Source of the DNA: Halalkaliarchaeum sp. AArc-CO
Lineage (GTDB): Archaea > Halobacteriota > Halobacteria > Halobacteriales > Haloferacaceae
DNA length: 64,000 nt
Reading direction: 5' to 3'
NCBI RefSeq assembly: GCF_024972735.1
Contig: NZ_CP087723.1
Span: 2,232,001-2,296,000, forward strand
The notes under the pieces: generated by a model
The model's input: only the letters and a program-made list of their open reading frames with translations
The model's database searches: none
What the model was told of the DNA's origin: nothing
Part shown: positions 32,390 through 42,318 of the stretch, in pieces
Layout: the number at the start of each line of letters is the position of its first letter
Position numbering within the stretch: position 1 is the stretch's first letter
Translations under genes and position numbers: made by a program

Positions 32390-33286
32390 TCACCGGCTCT
32401 CTTTCCACTCTCCGATCCCGCCCGGGTCGAGGTGGACGTGGACGTCGCCGACGTCCGCGATCTCGCTGACCCTCTCCACCAGCGCGGTTTCGACGTCGTG
32501 TGCCTCCCGCAGCGTCAGGTCGCCGTCGACCTCGACGTGAACCTCCACCTCGAGGGCGGTCCCGTCGTAGTACACCGCGAGGTCGTGGATGCCGTTGACC
32601 GCTGGATGGGACCTGAGCTGTTTCTCGATCTCGGCTCGCCGGTCGACATCCGGAGCCGCACCGACGAGGTATCGAACGTTCTCGCGGCCGATCTCGACCC
32701 CCTGGTAGATGACGAGCGCGCTGACGAACGCCCCCGCGAGCGGGTCGAGCCGAGGGACCTCCAAAAGCACCCCCAACACGCCCACGAGCGCCGCGATCGA
32801 GGTGTAGATGTCGTTCCGGCAGTCGATCGCCAGGGCCGCCAGCGCAGTCGAACCGAGGTCGGCGTTCACCAGATCGGTGTACCGGTAGACCAGATACATA
32901 TCGACGATCGCGAACGCGAGCGCCCCGACGAGCAGCCAGCTGAACTGGACGTCAGTCCCGAACACCAGCCCGCGTGCCGATTCGTACAGCAAGGTCCCCC
33001 CGAGAAGGACGATCACCGCACCGACGAACAGCGCCGTGAGGGGCTCGATACGCTGGTGGCCGTGCGGGTGTGTGGTGTCGGGCTCGTCGAACCGGCGGCT
33101 CCCCCAGACGAACACGACGATCGACGCCACCAGGTCCGCGATGGAGTGAGCGGCGTCGGCGACCAACGCTGCGGAGCCGAACGCCAGCCCCGCCGCCCCC
33201 TCGACGATGATCTTCGCCGCGTTACCGAGAACGTTGACGAGGGAGGCTCGCCGGAACCGACCTTTCCCCCCGCCGTCGTCGTCCAT
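32390..33286 (-). CDS. Cation diffusion facilitator (CDF) metal exporter
   Basis: 298 aa with six predicted membrane helices and a C-terminal cytoplasmic domain. Metal-site motifs are ADAAHSIAD in TM2 and the corresponding DCRNDIY region in TM5; HPHGHQR lies in the loop after TM2. The C-terminal ~80 residues form the ferredoxin-like CDF dimer domain. It exports Zn2+, Fe2+, Mn2+ or similar by proton exchange; the metal is not predictable. It converges on ilvA with 31 nt between the stops. Confidence 0.93.
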   Translation of the reverse strand: MDDDGGGKGRFRRASLVNVLGNAAKIIVEGAAGLAFGSAALVADAAHSIADLVASIVVFVWGSRRFDEPDTTHPHGHQRIEPLTALFVGAVIVLLGGTLLYESARGLVFGTDVQFSWLLVGALAFAIVDMYLVYRYTDLVNADLGSTALAALAIDCRNDIYTSIAALVGVLGVLLEVPRLDPLAGAFVSALVIYQGVEIGRENVRYLVGAAPDVDRRAEIEKQLRSHPAVNGIHDLAVYYDGTALEVEVHVEVDGDLTLREAHDVETALVERVSEIADVGDVHVHLDPGGIGEWKESR

Positions 33287-33316
33287 GGAAGTACTGTCCG
33301 GCGCGTCGTACTTAAA

Positions 33317-33946
33317 CTACTCCGACCGGTCGGCGCCCCACTGCCGGAACCCGTCGATCCCACGATCGTGCAACGCTGTGGAGACCTCGCCGACGCCGTC
33401 GACGAGCTCCTCGTGGTACTCGACCAGCCGCCCTTCGATCTCGGGATGTTTCCGGGCGAGGATCTGGGCCGCCGACAGCGCCGCGTTGAACGACTTGCCG
33501 GCGTCGACGGCGGTGATCGGCGCGCCGGTGGGCATCCCGATCACCGAGTCGACGGATTTCTCCTGGACGGGAACGCCGATCACCGGCAACGGATACGCGA
33601 TCGAGGCAGTCATGTTCGGCAGATCCGCCGACTTGCCGCCCGCGCCGGCGACGATCACCTCGATCCCGCGATCGCGGGCCGTCTCCCCGTAGGCGTACAT
33701 GAAGTCGGGAGTCCGGTGGGCCGAGACGACGTAGCTCTCGAAGGTGAACCGGGCCTCCGGCGGGTCGGCGAAGTCGGTCTGTTCGGCGAATCCGAGTTCG
33801 AACAGCGCCTCGTAGGCCCCCTCCATCGTCGGCAGGTCCGAGTCCGATCCCATGATGATCCCGACGTCCGGGGTGGTCTCGGGCTCCCGACGCTGGTCGG
33901 CTTCCGATTCGAGCCGGTCGATCAGTTGCTGGACGCGCTCGCTCAT
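33317..33946 (-). CDS. purE: PurE, N5-carboxyaminoimidazole ribonucleotide mutase
   Basis: 209 aa. Conserved PurE motifs are IIMGSDSDLPTM, VVSAHRTPD and AGAGGKSADLPNM, then VIGVPVQEKSVDS. It moves the carboxyl of N5-CAIR to make CAIR in purine synthesis. The N-terminal ~25 residues (SERVQQLIDRLESEADQRRE) are an added acidic helix. Its ATG overlaps the purK stop (ATGA), giving a purKE unit. Confidence 0.96.
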   Translation of the reverse strand: MSERVQQLIDRLESEADQRREPETTPDVGIIMGSDSDLPTMEGAYEALFELGFAEQTDFADPPEARFTFESYVVSAHRTPDFMYAYGETARDRGIEVIVAGAGGKSADLPNMTASIAYPLPVIGVPVQEKSVDSVIGMPTGAPITAVDAGKSFNAALSAAQILARKHPEIEGRLVEYHEELVDGVGEVSTALHDRGIDGFRQWGADRSE

Positions 33947-35163
33947 TGTTCCTCCACGGATCGATCCTCGACCGTCCCCTGCTTAAAAGTGAGCCCGTCG
34001 CGGAGCCGCCGTGCGCGTTCGAGGACGTCGGCACCGCCCTCCTCGTCGGGGGAACGCCCCGTCACGGTGAGATGGCCCATCTTCCGGAGCGGACGAACCT
34101 CGCGTTTCCCGTACCAGTGGAGGTGTGCGTTCGGCGCCGAGAGGACGGGATCGACGCCCGAAAGCGTCGCCACCGTCGACTCCTCGACGTCCCCCAGCAG
34201 GTTCGCGATCGCCGTCGGACATCGGCGGGTCGTCTCTCCGAGCGGCCAACCCAGCGTCGCCCTGACGTGGTTTTCGAACTGCGAGCAGGTCGCTCCCTCG
34301 ATCGTCCAGTGGCCGGAGTTGTGGGGGCGAGGGGCGATCTCGTTTACGAGCACCTCCCCCTCGCGGGTCTCGAACAGCTCGATCCCGTAGACCCCTCGTC
34401 CGTCGAGTTCCGCAAGAACGTCGCGTGCAACCGCCTGTGCGCGCTCGCGTACAGCCTCGCTCGCCCGCGCCGGCGTCACCGTCTCCCGGAGGATCTCCTC
34501 GCGGTGGATCGTCTCGGTCGTCGGATACGTTCGGACCGCCCCGTCGCCTTTCACGCCGATCACCGCGAGTTCTCGCTCGAAATCGAGAAACTCCTCGGCC
34601 ATGGCGTCGCCGCCGACCGAGTCGAGCGCCGGTTCGGCAGCATCGACCGTCGCGACCGGGAGGTTCCCCCGGCCGTCGTAGCCGCCCTCCCGGGCTTTCA
34701 GCATGACGCCGTCGTGTCGTTCGACGGTCCGTCGCACGTCTCCGGCGTCCTCGACCGCCTCGAATTCGGGCACGGGGATTCCGGCCGTCGCGAGTGTCTC
34801 CTTTTGAACCAGCTTGTCCTGTATCGTCCGCAGGGTCGACGGGTCCGGCTGAATCGGGACACCGGTTTCCTCGCTGACTGCGTCGAGAAGATCCGGATCC
34901 GCGAGCTCGATTTCGAAGGTCAAAACGTCCGCCCGATCCGCGAGCTGCCGTACCCCGTCGGGATCGTCGAAGTCGGCGACGATCTGGTCGCGCGCCACCG
35001 GCGCGGCGGGACAGTCCGGCGTCGGATCCAGAACGATCACCTCGACGCCGAGCGGGGCGGCCGCCTCCGCTAGCATCCGACCGAGCTGTCCGCCGCCGAC
35101 GACCCCGAGCGTCGGTCCCGGTAGTGTCACTGTCACGGCCAGTGGTTGTAGACGATCCTGCAT
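33943..35163 (-). CDS. purK: PurK, N5-carboxyaminoimidazole ribonucleotide synthase
   Basis: About 406 aa from ATG 35163 (ATG 35175 would add four residues). The N-terminal GVVGGGQLGRMLAEAA, the ATP-grasp segments (LKAREGGYDGRGN) and EIAPRPHNSGHWTIEGA are diagnostic. It uses ATP and bicarbonate to carboxylate AIR. The purK-purE overlap fits the bacterial-style two-step route. Confidence 0.95.
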   Translation of the reverse strand: MQDRLQPLAVTVTLPGPTLGVVGGGQLGRMLAEAAAPLGVEVIVLDPTPDCPAAPVARDQIVADFDDPDGVRQLADRADVLTFEIELADPDLLDAVSEETGVPIQPDPSTLRTIQDKLVQKETLATAGIPVPEFEAVEDAGDVRRTVERHDGVMLKAREGGYDGRGNLPVATVDAAEPALDSVGGDAMAEEFLDFERELAVIGVKGDGAVRTYPTTETIHREEILRETVTPARASEAVRERAQAVARDVLAELDGRGVYGIELFETREGEVLVNEIAPRPHNSGHWTIEGATCSQFENHVRATLGWPLGETTRRCPTAIANLLGDVEESTVATLSGVDPVLSAPNAHLHWYGKREVRPLRKMGHLTVTGRSPDEEGGADVLERARRLRDGLTFKQGTVEDRSVEEQ

Positions 35164-35439
35164 AAGGATTCTCACTTATGAAGGGATAGTTGCACTGTCG
35201 TGTGTATTTTCCGGTGATATCCGGCGGTGAACACCCCGCGCGCGGATAGAAGGATTCAAAAATCGGGGGCGGAAACATCCGGAGAGAGCCGGGTCGCGAG
35301 TGCGGAGACTCGCTGCTTGGCCCCGGTCCATCGACGCCGAGAGTGCCGCGAGAGCGGTGTGTCCGTCGATCGACAGGAGGAAACAGTCCATGAAACGGAG
35401 TACTACCGACACGTTCGACCGAGAGATCGATCACCCGGC

Positions 35440-35454
35440 GGAGGGAAGGAAATG
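35440..35454 (+). promoter_or_regulatory. Strong Shine-Dalgarno for the second BCCT gene
   Basis: GGAGG (35440-35444) lies seven bases before the ATG at 35452. This decides the start in favour of 35452 over the much longer open frame and implies a leadered mRNA. Confidence 0.7.
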
Positions 35455-37200
35455 ACCGACGACGACGGGGAGATCGAGGGGATCAGACACCTCTTTACCG
35501 CCGACACCGACCACGAGCCGGGGGAGAACAACGTCAGAACGCTCGGGTTCGACGTCCACCCGTACGTCTTCTTCGTCTCCGGGTTCGTTATCGTGGCGTT
35601 CGTTCTGCTATCCGTGCTGTTCACCGAGCAGGCGGGCGCGGCGTACGACTGGGCGTTCGAGTCGATCAATCAGTACTTCAACTGGTTTTACGTGATCGCC
35701 GCGAACCTCATCGTCGCGGCGGTGGTGTACTTCGCGTTGAGCCGCTTTGGCGACATCCGGATCGGCGGCGTCGACGCCGAAAAAGAGTTCAGCGACGTCT
35801 CCTGGCTGGCGATGCTGTTCAGTGCCGGCATGGGGATCGGCCTGATGTTCTTCAGCGTCGCGGAACCGCTGTGGCACTTCGACGATCCGCTGTTCGGCGT
35901 CGAGAGCCAGTCGGAGGCGGCAGCCGAGATGGCGATGGTCGTCACGTACTTCCACTGGGGCTTTCACCCGTGGGCGATATACGGTCTGGTCGGGCTCAGT
36001 CTGGCGTTTTTCATGTACAACAAGGGGTTGCCGCTTACGTTCCGGTCGGTGTTCTGGCCGGTGTTGGGCGAGCGGATCTACGGCTGGCCCGGCCACCTCA
36101 TCGACGTGTTGACCGTCTTCGCGACGCTTTTTGGCATCACGACCTCCCTCGGGCTGGGCGCCCAACAGATCAACGCCGGGCTGTCATTCCTGGGCGCTGA
36201 GGTGCTGGGTACCCAGATTCCGGTAGCGACACCGATCCAGCTGATTATCATCACCGTCATCACCACGATCACCGTGATATCGGTGCTGGTCGGGCTAGAG
36301 AAGGGGATGCGTCGGCTCAGCAACCTGAACATCGCATTAATCCTCGTGATGATGGGGCTCGTGCTGCTCATCGGGCCGGCGTTGTTCGTCTTCTCACTGT
36401 TCCCGCAGGCGCTGGGGTCGTATCTGGGCCAGTTCTTCGAGCTGTCGACGTTTACCAACTCCTTTGGAAACGTTCCCTACGAGGGCTGGCAGGGCTCCTG
36501 GACCATCTTCTACTGGGGCTGGTGGATCGCGTGGTCCCCGTTCGTCGGGATGTTCATCGCGCGCATCTCGCGGGGGCGGACCGTCCGGGAGTTCGTCTTC
36601 GGCGTGCTGTTCGTTCCGGCGCTGTTCTCCTTCAGTTGGATGGCGACGCTCGGGGGGACGGCGCTTCACTTCGAGCTGTTCACAGAATCGACGATCGTAG
36701 AGACGGTTACCACAGAGGGCGAGGAAGTCGCCATGTTCGAGCTGTTCACGATGCTGCCGCTCACGCTCGTGTTGTCCGGGCTCGCCGTGGTGCTGGTGAC
36801 CACCTTCTTCGTCACCTCCGCCGACTCCGGATCGATGGTGCTCGGTCACCTCAGCTCCGGCGGCAAACACGATTCTCCCCGGAACCAGCGCGTCTCCTGG
36901 GCGATCGCCGAAGGCGCGATCGCGTCCGTGCTGCTGCTGGGCGGGGGGCTGACTGCGCTTCAGACCGCCTCGATCACGGCCGGACTCCCCTTCGCCCTCG
37001 TGTTGCTGTTCATGGCGGTGTCGCTGAAACAGGGTCTCGAAGAGGAGTACCGGATACTCAACTCCGAGGAGTTCTCCGGCCTGATCGAGGAACTGGAAGC
37101 GGCCGGCGAGATCGAGGTCGACCGCTCCGGCGGTACCGTGGTAACCGAACTCGCGCCGGCGGACGATCGATCTGACGACGTCTCGACGGACGCGGATTGA
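35452..37200 (+). CDS. BCCT-family glycine betaine/choline transporter, BetP/BetT-like
   Basis: 582 aa. About 12 membrane helices between an acidic N-terminal tail (~36 residues) and a ~60-residue C-terminal tail. TM3 carries the canonical GMGIG (126-130) in FSAGMGIGLMFFSVAEPLWH, TM8 the signature FYWGWWIAWSPFVGMFIARI. FHWGFHPWAIYGLVG matches the substrate-site region. This is the canonical sodium-coupled type, in contrast to the divergent paralog at 28663-30279. Uptake of betaine-like compounds for osmoprotection or catabolism is expected. Confidence 0.93.
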   Translation: MTDDDGEIEGIRHLFTADTDHEPGENNVRTLGFDVHPYVFFVSGFVIVAFVLLSVLFTEQAGAAYDWAFESINQYFNWFYVIAANLIVAAVVYFALSRFGDIRIGGVDAEKEFSDVSWLAMLFSAGMGIGLMFFSVAEPLWHFDDPLFGVESQSEAAAEMAMVVTYFHWGFHPWAIYGLVGLSLAFFMYNKGLPLTFRSVFWPVLGERIYGWPGHLIDVLTVFATLFGITTSLGLGAQQINAGLSFLGAEVLGTQIPVATPIQLIIITVITTITVISVLVGLEKGMRRLSNLNIALILVMMGLVLLIGPALFVFSLFPQALGSYLGQFFELSTFTNSFGNVPYEGWQGSWTIFYWGWWIAWSPFVGMFIARISRGRTVREFVFGVLFVPALFSFSWMATLGGTALHFELFTESTIVETVTTEGEEVAMFELFTMLPLTLVLSGLAVVLVTTFFVTSADSGSMVLGHLSSGGKHDSPRNQRVSWAIAEGAIASVLLLGGGLTALQTASITAGLPFALVLLFMAVSLKQGLEEEYRILNSEEFSGLIEELEAAGEIEVDRSGGTVVTELAPADDRSDDVSTDAD

Positions 37201-37588
37201 CTTCCTCTCCGCCCGGCGGCGAAGATTCCTCCGTGGGTAATCGGCGAACGACGATCGAACGGACGAGCGAGCTCTCGCCGTGGATCCGACGAAAACGGAC
37301 GAATAGTAACTTTTCATATCATAATATTATTATTACTATTTAATTCAAATCCGGAAATCGGACGTGACCCACTACCGTAATTCAGCCGAGCTAGCCCGCA
37401 GGTTGTGGTAGTATCGAATCTACGGTTATAACTTTACCCGTAAGTTATGAACTAAGAGCAGAAATTGTTCGGAAGATCGTCTGTCCACCTCGGCCATCAC
37501 GAGAAGTCGATGTCGATATTTATGTGTAAATAGATATAGTACTATCAGTAATAAATGTCTTTCTGATATGTTCGTCGGGCTGTGAGAG
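37201..37588. other. AT-rich intergenic region, no gene seen
   Basis: Between the second BCCT gene and the end of the leftward agl23-like gene. It contains a very AT-rich core (37305-37350 and 37500-37570) and a 7-bp inverted repeat ATAACTT/AAGTTAT (37428-37434, 37442-37448). Short frames here lack haloarchaeal amino-acid composition. It could hold a small RNA or a remnant; nothing specific can be supported. Confidence 0.5.
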
Positions 37589-39406
37589 TCAAGACGGAAC
37601 GGGTCGAGCCGCGGACGCGAGCGCGTCTTCATCGAGGAAGATCGCGATCCGGAAGCCCCACAGCCGGGCCTCGTGTTCGCGGACGACGTAGCCGTCGAAA
37701 TGTGGGGAAAGCGCCTCGCGGTCCTCGGCGACAGCGATCACGACCGGAGGCGCGCCGTCGGCGACTTCGGCGGGATCGGTGTCGGGAGCGCTGCTTTCCA
37801 CCTCGGCGCCTGCGCGTTCGAGATACCACGGGAGCGGGAGCCGGTCGTACCACCCGGAACCGGCGGGTTTCTGGTCGTTGTCCGACTCGTTTGCGACGTA
37901 AAACGTCGACCCGCGTGTGGAGTGGTCGGCACCGACGAACAGCACGTCCGGGCCGTCCTCGTGAGTGGCGACGATCGCCTCGACGTCGTCGAGGGACTCC
38001 CGGAGATCGTTTTGCGGCTGGGCGTACTGGACGAGCTCGGTGTGGTCCGGGTTCGTCGAGTTCCAGTACGTCGCCGTCGGCACGAGCACCCCTGCGAGAG
38101 CGCCCAAAAGCAAAATCCCCGCGAGCGAAACCGCCACGGTGTCCTCTGAGACGATCCGACCGGATCCACCCCGGAGCCGATCCCGGAGCGCCGCCACGTC
38201 GATCCCCGCGAGGAACTCCCGGGCGACGAACGCGAGCCCGACGGCGGCGGGCACCGTCAACGGGACGACGACGTGGGTCGCAGTCCAGCCGGCCTCGATG
38301 TCCGTCGCCGCGGGGTAGCCGACGAAACTCGCGATCCCCCAGTAGAAACAGAAGGCGACGAACAGCCGGTTTCGACCCCCGAGAGTGTCGACAGCCATTC
38401 CCACCACGGCGAACACCGAGACGACAGCCGCGGCGTTGGCCATCGTCGACGCCAGCCCGAAGGCGTACTCCAGGTAGTCGTGTTCCTGCATGTCGCCGGT
38501 CATCCAGAGGTCGACGAGCTCGCGGGCGCTCCCGGCCGTCGCCTCCTGAAACACGCCCGGCAGAAGCGACGGGTCCGAAAGCGCCGCCCACAGCGTCGGC
38601 CGCGGGGCGAAAAACCAGACGACGATCGCGAGGAAGGTGATCGCGAGACCGACCGCGTGACCGGCGGTCCAGGCGACGGTTCGACGGTGCGTCGCCAGTT
38701 GTGGCTGCGTGGACCCGTCCTCACCACCTGCTGAATGACGGAGCGTCCGCCAGATGTCCGCGAGCCACCCGCGGACGGTGCCCCGGATCGATCGGTCCTC
38801 CCTCCTGGCCCGAACGAGCAGGTGATCCACCACCAGTGCCGTCGCGCCGGCGTAACACAGCAGATACAGCAGCGCGTTGCCCTTCGTCGTGAACGCGAGC
38901 GCGACGAGCGCGACGGCCGGATACAGCCGACGCACGTCCCGGGTCGAAATCGCACGGATCGCGAACCCGAGTGCGAACACGGAAAACGCCGCCACGAGGA
39001 CGTCGTTGCGCATGAACCGCCCGTAGTAGACGAGAACGGGATTGAACGCGAGCAGGAGTCCCAGCGCGACAACCTCGAGGTCGTCGAGATGATCCCGAAA
39101 CAGCCACGCCGCAAGCGGAAGCAGGCCGCCGACGAGGGCGACGACCAGCCGAGCGACGGCGTCCGTCGGCGCCAGTAGATCGAACACCGTCGAGTTTACG
39201 AGCGGGAGGAACGGCCCGTGAATGATCGGGTTGTATTCGAAGATCCCCGAGTCCGCGTACCGGAGGGTCCAGTAGCCCACGCGACCCTCGTCCCAGTGGA
39301 ACACGCGGGTCCCGAGGCCGACGAACCGGACGAACAGCGCTGCGACGACGACGAGTGACAGCGACAGGAGCCTCCGGTCGACGTCGCGTAGCCGCTCGGG
39401 GCGCAT
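37589..39406 (-). CDS. Agl23-type membrane glycosyltransferase (flippase-associated, GT39-like)
   Basis: 605 aa with many membrane helices, the first at residues ~13-30. An extracytoplasmic-loop motif HWDEGRVGYW resembles the acidic DE motif of GT39/PMT-type enzymes, and FNPVLVYYGRFMRNDVLVA is typical of the Agl23 family, linked with lipid-bound sugar flipping in haloarchaeal N-glycosylation. A soluble-like tail follows the last helix near residue ~470 (ATHEDGPDVLFVGADHST). Partners such as AglB are absent locally. Confidence 0.8.
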   Translation of the reverse strand: MRPERLRDVDRRLLSLSLVVVAALFVRFVGLGTRVFHWDEGRVGYWTLRYADSGIFEYNPIIHGPFLPLVNSTVFDLLAPTDAVARLVVALVGGLLPLAAWLFRDHLDDLEVVALGLLLAFNPVLVYYGRFMRNDVLVAAFSVFALGFAIRAISTRDVRRLYPAVALVALAFTTKGNALLYLLCYAGATALVVDHLLVRARREDRSIRGTVRGWLADIWRTLRHSAGGEDGSTQPQLATHRRTVAWTAGHAVGLAITFLAIVVWFFAPRPTLWAALSDPSLLPGVFQEATAGSARELVDLWMTGDMQEHDYLEYAFGLASTMANAAAVVSVFAVVGMAVDTLGGRNRLFVAFCFYWGIASFVGYPAATDIEAGWTATHVVVPLTVPAAVGLAFVAREFLAGIDVAALRDRLRGGSGRIVSEDTVAVSLAGILLLGALAGVLVPTATYWNSTNPDHTELVQYAQPQNDLRESLDDVEAIVATHEDGPDVLFVGADHSTRGSTFYVANESDNDQKPAGSGWYDRLPLPWYLERAGAEVESSAPDTDPAEVADGAPPVVIAVAEDREALSPHFDGYVVREHEARLWGFRIAIFLDEDALASAARPVPS

Positions 39407-39555
39407 GTCCGGAAATCCGCCCGGGGGAATACAACGTTTGTGTTCCGCGGCGGCGACGGACGGGGACCAACCGGTGACGAGGAGGGTGCTCCCAGCGAGT
39501 GGGAGAACCTGACGGGAACGGTAGTTCTATGATCGCTGCACTGCGTCGTTCGGAC

Positions 39556-39960
39556 ATGGTAACGCTCGGACTCGTGGTGGCACAGTTCAACGCAGAAGTG
39601 ACCGAACAGATGGAGACGGCGGCGAATTCGGCCGCACAGGAGCGCGGCGCGACCGTCGCGGAGACGGTGTATGTTCCCGGCGTGTACGACTCGCCGCTGG
39701 CTGCAGACCGGCTCGCGCGCCGGGACGCGGTCGACGCGGTCGCTGTCGTCGGTGCGATCGTCACCGGCGACACCGACCACGACCGGGTGATCGCCGACGC
39801 GACCGCCCAGGGACTCACGGAGGTGAGTCTCGACCGGGACACGCCGGTTACCTTCGGCGTCAGCGGCCCGGGGATGTCGGGTGCCGAAGCGAGAGAACGG
39901 ATCGACAAGGGCGCAGAAGCCGTCGACGCCGCCGTCGACATGGCTGGGGTGAAAGCATGA
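39556..39960 (+). CDS. ribH: 6,7-dimethyl-8-ribityllumazine synthase
   Basis: 134 aa from ATG 39556 (MVTLGLVVAQFNAEVTEQM). Conserved features are VYVPGVYDSPLAADRL, the GAIVTGDTDHDRVI loop with the catalytic His, and VTFGVSGPGMSGAEARER. It makes the riboflavin precursor lumazine from the diaminouracil and dihydroxybutanone phosphate. It overlaps the aminotransferase gene by ATGA. Confidence 0.95.
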   Translation: MVTLGLVVAQFNAEVTEQMETAANSAAQERGATVAETVYVPGVYDSPLAADRLARRDAVDAVAVVGAIVTGDTDHDRVIADATAQGLTEVSLDRDTPVTFGVSGPGMSGAEARERIDKGAEAVDAAVDMAGVKA

Positions 39961-41105
39961 GCGACGAGTTCGCCGCCCGCGTCGAGCGGGTCGAACCCAG
40001 CGCGACACTCGCCGTGTCGAATCTCGCGTCGGAACTGGAGGCCGACGGCGCCGACGTCGTCGACCTCTCGGTGGGCGAACCGGACTTCGACACCCCCGAA
40101 AACATCGTGGAGGCGGGCAAGGCCGCCATGGACGCCGGCCACACCGGCTACACGCCATCGAGTGGCATCCCCGGGCTGAAGTCGGCGATCGTCGACAAGC
40201 TGACCGGCCAGGGCATCGACTGCGGCTCGGAGAACCTCATCGTCACGCCCGGCGCGAAGCAGGCGCTGTACGAGACGTTCCAGACGGTCGTCGACGACGG
40301 CGACGAGGTCGTCCTGCTCGATCCGGCGTGGGTCTCCTACGAGGCGATGGCGAAGATGGCCGGCGCCGACCTCGAGCGGGTCGACCTCGCGCCGCACGAC
40401 TTCCAGCTGGAACCTGCACTCGAGGAACTCGGGGCTGCAGTCTCGGACGACACCGAGCTGCTCGTGGTCAACTCCCCATCGAATCCGACGGGCGCAGTGT
40501 ACTCCGACGCCGCCCTCGAAGGGGTTCGCGACCTCGCGGTCGAACACGACGTGACGGTGATCTCCGACGAGATCTACGAGCAGATCACCTACGACGCGGA
40601 TCCGACGCCGCTTGCGACGATCGACGGGATGGCGGACCGAACGGTGACGATCAACGGCTTCTCGAAGGCGTACTCGATGACCGGGTGGCGTCTCGGCTAC
40701 CTGTGTGCCCCCGAAGAGTTGATCTCGCAGGCGGGCAAGCTCCACTCTCACTCGGTGTCGTGTGCGGTGAACTTCGTCCAGCACGCCGGGATCGAGGCGC
40801 TCGAGGACACCGACGACGCGGTCGCGGAGATGCGCGACGCCTTCAGAGCGCGGCGCGACCTGCTCGTGGACCTGTTCGACGATCACGGTGTCGACGTCGC
40901 CGTCCCGGACGGGGCCTTTTATATGATGATACCCGTCGACGACGACGATCAGTCGTGGTGCATGGACGCTCTCGAGGACGCCCACGTGGCGACGGTGCCC
41001 GGCGGGGCGTTCAACGCGCCCGGCTACGCGCGGATCTCGTATGCCGCAAGCGAACAGCGACTGCGCGAGGCGGTCGACCGGCTCGCTGACGGCGGCTTCC
41101 TGTAA
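39957..41105 (+). CDS. Class I/II PLP aminotransferase (aspartate-aminotransferase-like)
   Basis: 382 aa. The PLP Lys lies in TINGFSKAYSMTGWRLGYL; NSPSNPTGAVYSD and ISDEIYEQITYD are fold-type I signatures. It resembles archaeal AspAT/aromatic aminotransferases; donor and acceptor cannot be told apart from sequence. Coupled to ribH by a 4-nt overlap, a pairing common in haloarchaea. Confidence 0.93.
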   Translation: MSDEFAARVERVEPSATLAVSNLASELEADGADVVDLSVGEPDFDTPENIVEAGKAAMDAGHTGYTPSSGIPGLKSAIVDKLTGQGIDCGSENLIVTPGAKQALYETFQTVVDDGDEVVLLDPAWVSYEAMAKMAGADLERVDLAPHDFQLEPALEELGAAVSDDTELLVVNSPSNPTGAVYSDAALEGVRDLAVEHDVTVISDEIYEQITYDADPTPLATIDGMADRTVTINGFSKAYSMTGWRLGYLCAPEELISQAGKLHSHSVSCAVNFVQHAGIEALEDTDDAVAEMRDAFRARRDLLVDLFDDHGVDVAVPDGAFYMMIPVDDDDQSWCMDALEDAHVATVPGGAFNAPGYARISYAASEQRLREAVDRLADGGFL

Positions 41106-41144
41106 CGTCGCTTCCCCGACCTCGCCTCGACCGCGCCCGGACGT

Positions 41145-42284
41145 CTATAGCCCGAGTTCCCGGCCGATGACGAGGTGCTGGATCTCGCTTGTCCCCTCGC
41201 CGATCTCCATTAGCTTCGCGTCCCGGTAGAACCGCTGGGGGGCGAACTCTTCGGTGTAGCCGTAGCCGCCCAGCACCTGCACCGCGTCCTCGGCGACCTC
41301 CCTTGCGGCCTCGCTGGCGTCGAGCTTCGCGAGCGCCGACTCGCGGGTGACCCGCTCGCCGCTGTCGTATTTCGCGGCTGCCCGGTGGGTGAGCAGTCGC
41401 GCACGTTCGGTCTTCCGGTGCATGTCGACCAGCTTGTCGCGGATCGCGTCGAACTCGCTTATGGGCTGGCCGAACTGCTCCCGCTGTGTGGCGTACTCTT
41501 TCGCCGCCTCGAAGGCACCCTGTGCGAGCCCGGTCGACAGCGCCGCGATCGAGATCCGACCGCCGTCCAGCGTCTTCATCGTCTGTTTCCAGCCCTCGCC
41601 TTCCTCGCCGAGCAGTCGATCTGCTGACAGTCGGACGCCGTCGAGGGAGATCTCGCAGGTGGGCGAGGAGTTGAGCCCCATCTTCTCCCAGACAGTCGTT
41701 ACCTCGAAGCCGTCGTCCTCGGGCGACACGATGAACGTGGAGATCCCGTCGTAGCCCGCCTCGGGGTCCGTGACCGCCTTCACGAGCACGCTGTTTGCGA
41801 CGGTGGCGTTGGTGATGAACTGCTTTGTCCCGTTCAGCACCCACTCGTCGCCCTCCTTCCGGGCGGTCGTGTCCATGTCGGAGGCGTCGGAGCCGGATTC
41901 CGGTTCGGTGAGCGCCCACGCCCCCAGCTTCTCGCCGGACGTGAGTGGCTCGAGCCACTCCCGTTTCTGCTCGTCGGTGCCGAACAGCTCGATCGGCTTG
42001 CTCCCGAGCGAGACGTGGGCCGCATACGACAGCCCGATCCCGCCCGAAACCCGGCCCAGTTCCTCGGTCACGAGCGCGTACATGAGCTGGTCGCCGCCTA
42101 GTCCGCCGTACTCCTCGCCGATTGGAACCCCCAGTACGTCGAGTTCGCCCAGCTGCTCGAAGATCTCCGCTGGAAACCGGTGGTCGTCCTCGATTTCGTC
42201 CGCGATCGGCTCGATCTCAGCTTCGCAAAACTCCCTGACGGTGTCGCGGATCATCCGGTGTTCCGCCGGCAGCTCGAAGTCCAT
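41145..42284 (-). CDS. Acyl-CoA dehydrogenase
   Basis: 379 aa from ATG 42284 ([15 protein letters not shown]). It keeps [15 protein letters not shown] for FAD binding, FITNATVAN, and the C-terminal catalytic-loop region [20 protein letters not shown] with a Glu positioned as in short-chain and glutaryl-type ACADs. It desaturates acyl-CoA and passes electrons to ETF. Chain-length preference is not predictable. Its upstream region contains a 31-bp tandem repeat shared with the divergent kinase gene. Confidence 0.95.
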   Translation of the reverse strand: MDFELPAEHRMIRDTVREFCEAEIEPIADEIEDDHRFPAEIFEQLGELDVLGVPIGEEYGGLGGDQLMYALVTEELGRVSGGIGLSYAAHVSLGSKPIELFGTDEQKREWLEPLTSGEKLGAWALTEPESGSDASDMDTTARKEGDEWVLNGTKQFITNATVANSVLVKAVTDPEAGYDGISTFIVSPEDDGFEVTTVWEKMGLNSSPTCEISLDGVRLSADRLLGEEGEGWKQTMKTLDGGRISIAALSTGLAQGAFEAAKEYATQREQFGQPISEFDAIRDKLVDMHRKTERARLLTHRAAAKYDSGERVTRESALAKLDASEAAREVAEDAVQVLGGYGYTEEFAPQRFYRDAKLMEIGEGTSEIQHLVIGRELGL

Positions 42285-42318
42285 ACGTTCACGTTCGCGT
42301 CCGGGCGCATAAATACCC

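Noticed and set aside
37426-37632. Small leftward open frame in the AT-rich intergenic region
   Set aside because: Composition unlike haloarchaeal proteins and it runs into the agl23-like gene end.
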